From assembly GCF_039545035.1 (NCBI RefSeq), contig NZ_BAABRO010000006.1, positions 270,537 to 334,536 on the forward strand: 64,000 nucleotides of DNA, given 5' to 3'. The stretch is from Novipirellula caenicola (GTDB lineage: Bacteria; Planctomycetota; Planctomycetia; Pirellulales; Pirellulaceae). The position numbers and the translations under genes were made by a program. Under the pieces are notes generated by a model. That model was not told the origin of the DNA. It saw only the letters and a program-made list of their open reading frames with translations, and did no database searches. Shown piece after piece: positions 63,989 to 64,000 of this stretch; within the stretch, counting starts at the first letter, position 1, and each line of letters starts with the position of its first letter.

Positions 63989-64000
63989 CGGTGTCATTAT

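Larger units (their letters stand above)
63398..64000. other. intergenic end of window with palindromic elements
   Basis: 603 bases after the PLD-family gene. Frames on both strands overlap and lack recognisable protein features. Two palindromic elements are present, at 63833-63869 and 63931-63988. A gene could start beyond the window edge. Confidence 0.55.

Overview
The window looks like a chromosomal segment of a planctomycete of the Pirellulaceae (Rhodopirellula-like). This rests on lineage-typical families: a DUF1559 prepilin-like protein, a DUF1552/DUF1592 pair, a PVC-type CxxCH haem protein with propeller and HEAT repeats, FG-GAP/ASPIC lipoproteins, and a Hanks kinase with a DWG motif. 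Shine-Dalgarno sequences are mostly absent, and the intergenic DNA is rich in short dispersed and palindromic repeats. No tRNA, rRNA, CRISPR array, complete insertion sequence or prophage was recognised.

Layout. 1-9.2 kb: housekeeping genes pth, rplY, a THUMP-like methyltransferase, and the dxr-rseP pair on the minus strand, then ftsH on the plus strand. 9.4-13.3 kb: an exported VWA protein and a histidine kinase/response regulator pair. 14.2-18.3 kb: an M14 carboxypeptidase, two tandem paralogous metallophosphoesterases, and tsaB. 18.6-25.6 kb: a giant haem-binding propeller protein, an agmatine-deiminase-family enzyme, a small frameshifted Cys/basic protein, a SnoaL-like protein and a small lipoprotein. 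25.6-33.0 kb: a DUF1559 protein, a decapitated DUF1559 remnant, and two divergent FG-GAP lipoproteins.

33.4-41.2 kb: an exported catalase-peroxidase, then a surface module made of an inverse-autotransporter protein with a regular 22-residue beta-helix repeat and a TonB-dependent receptor. The 3' end of the receptor gene is tandemly triplicated. 41.3-46.7 kb: an FHA-GGDEF protein, a large Ser/Thr kinase and a zinc alcohol dehydrogenase. 46.9-53.0 kb: a cNMP-gated-type Na+/H+ antiporter, a DMT-like protein, two YeeE/YedE half-transporters, a DUF442 phosphatase and an ExoD protein, which suggests ion and sulfur homeostasis. 53.3-58.6 kb: a DUF1552-DUF1592-PQQ-propeller operon. 59-63.4 kb: a PhnA-like zinc-ribbon protein, then a two-gene operon. 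Its first gene joins two CBM21-like modules to an endonuclease/exonuclease/phosphatase domain, and its second encodes a two-HKD phospholipase D-family protein. This pair is the best candidate for an undescribed system.

Functions are assigned by reading motifs and family resemblance only. No database search was run, and start codons were often moved inward from the longest reading frame to fit signal peptides, Shine-Dalgarno sites or conserved N termini.
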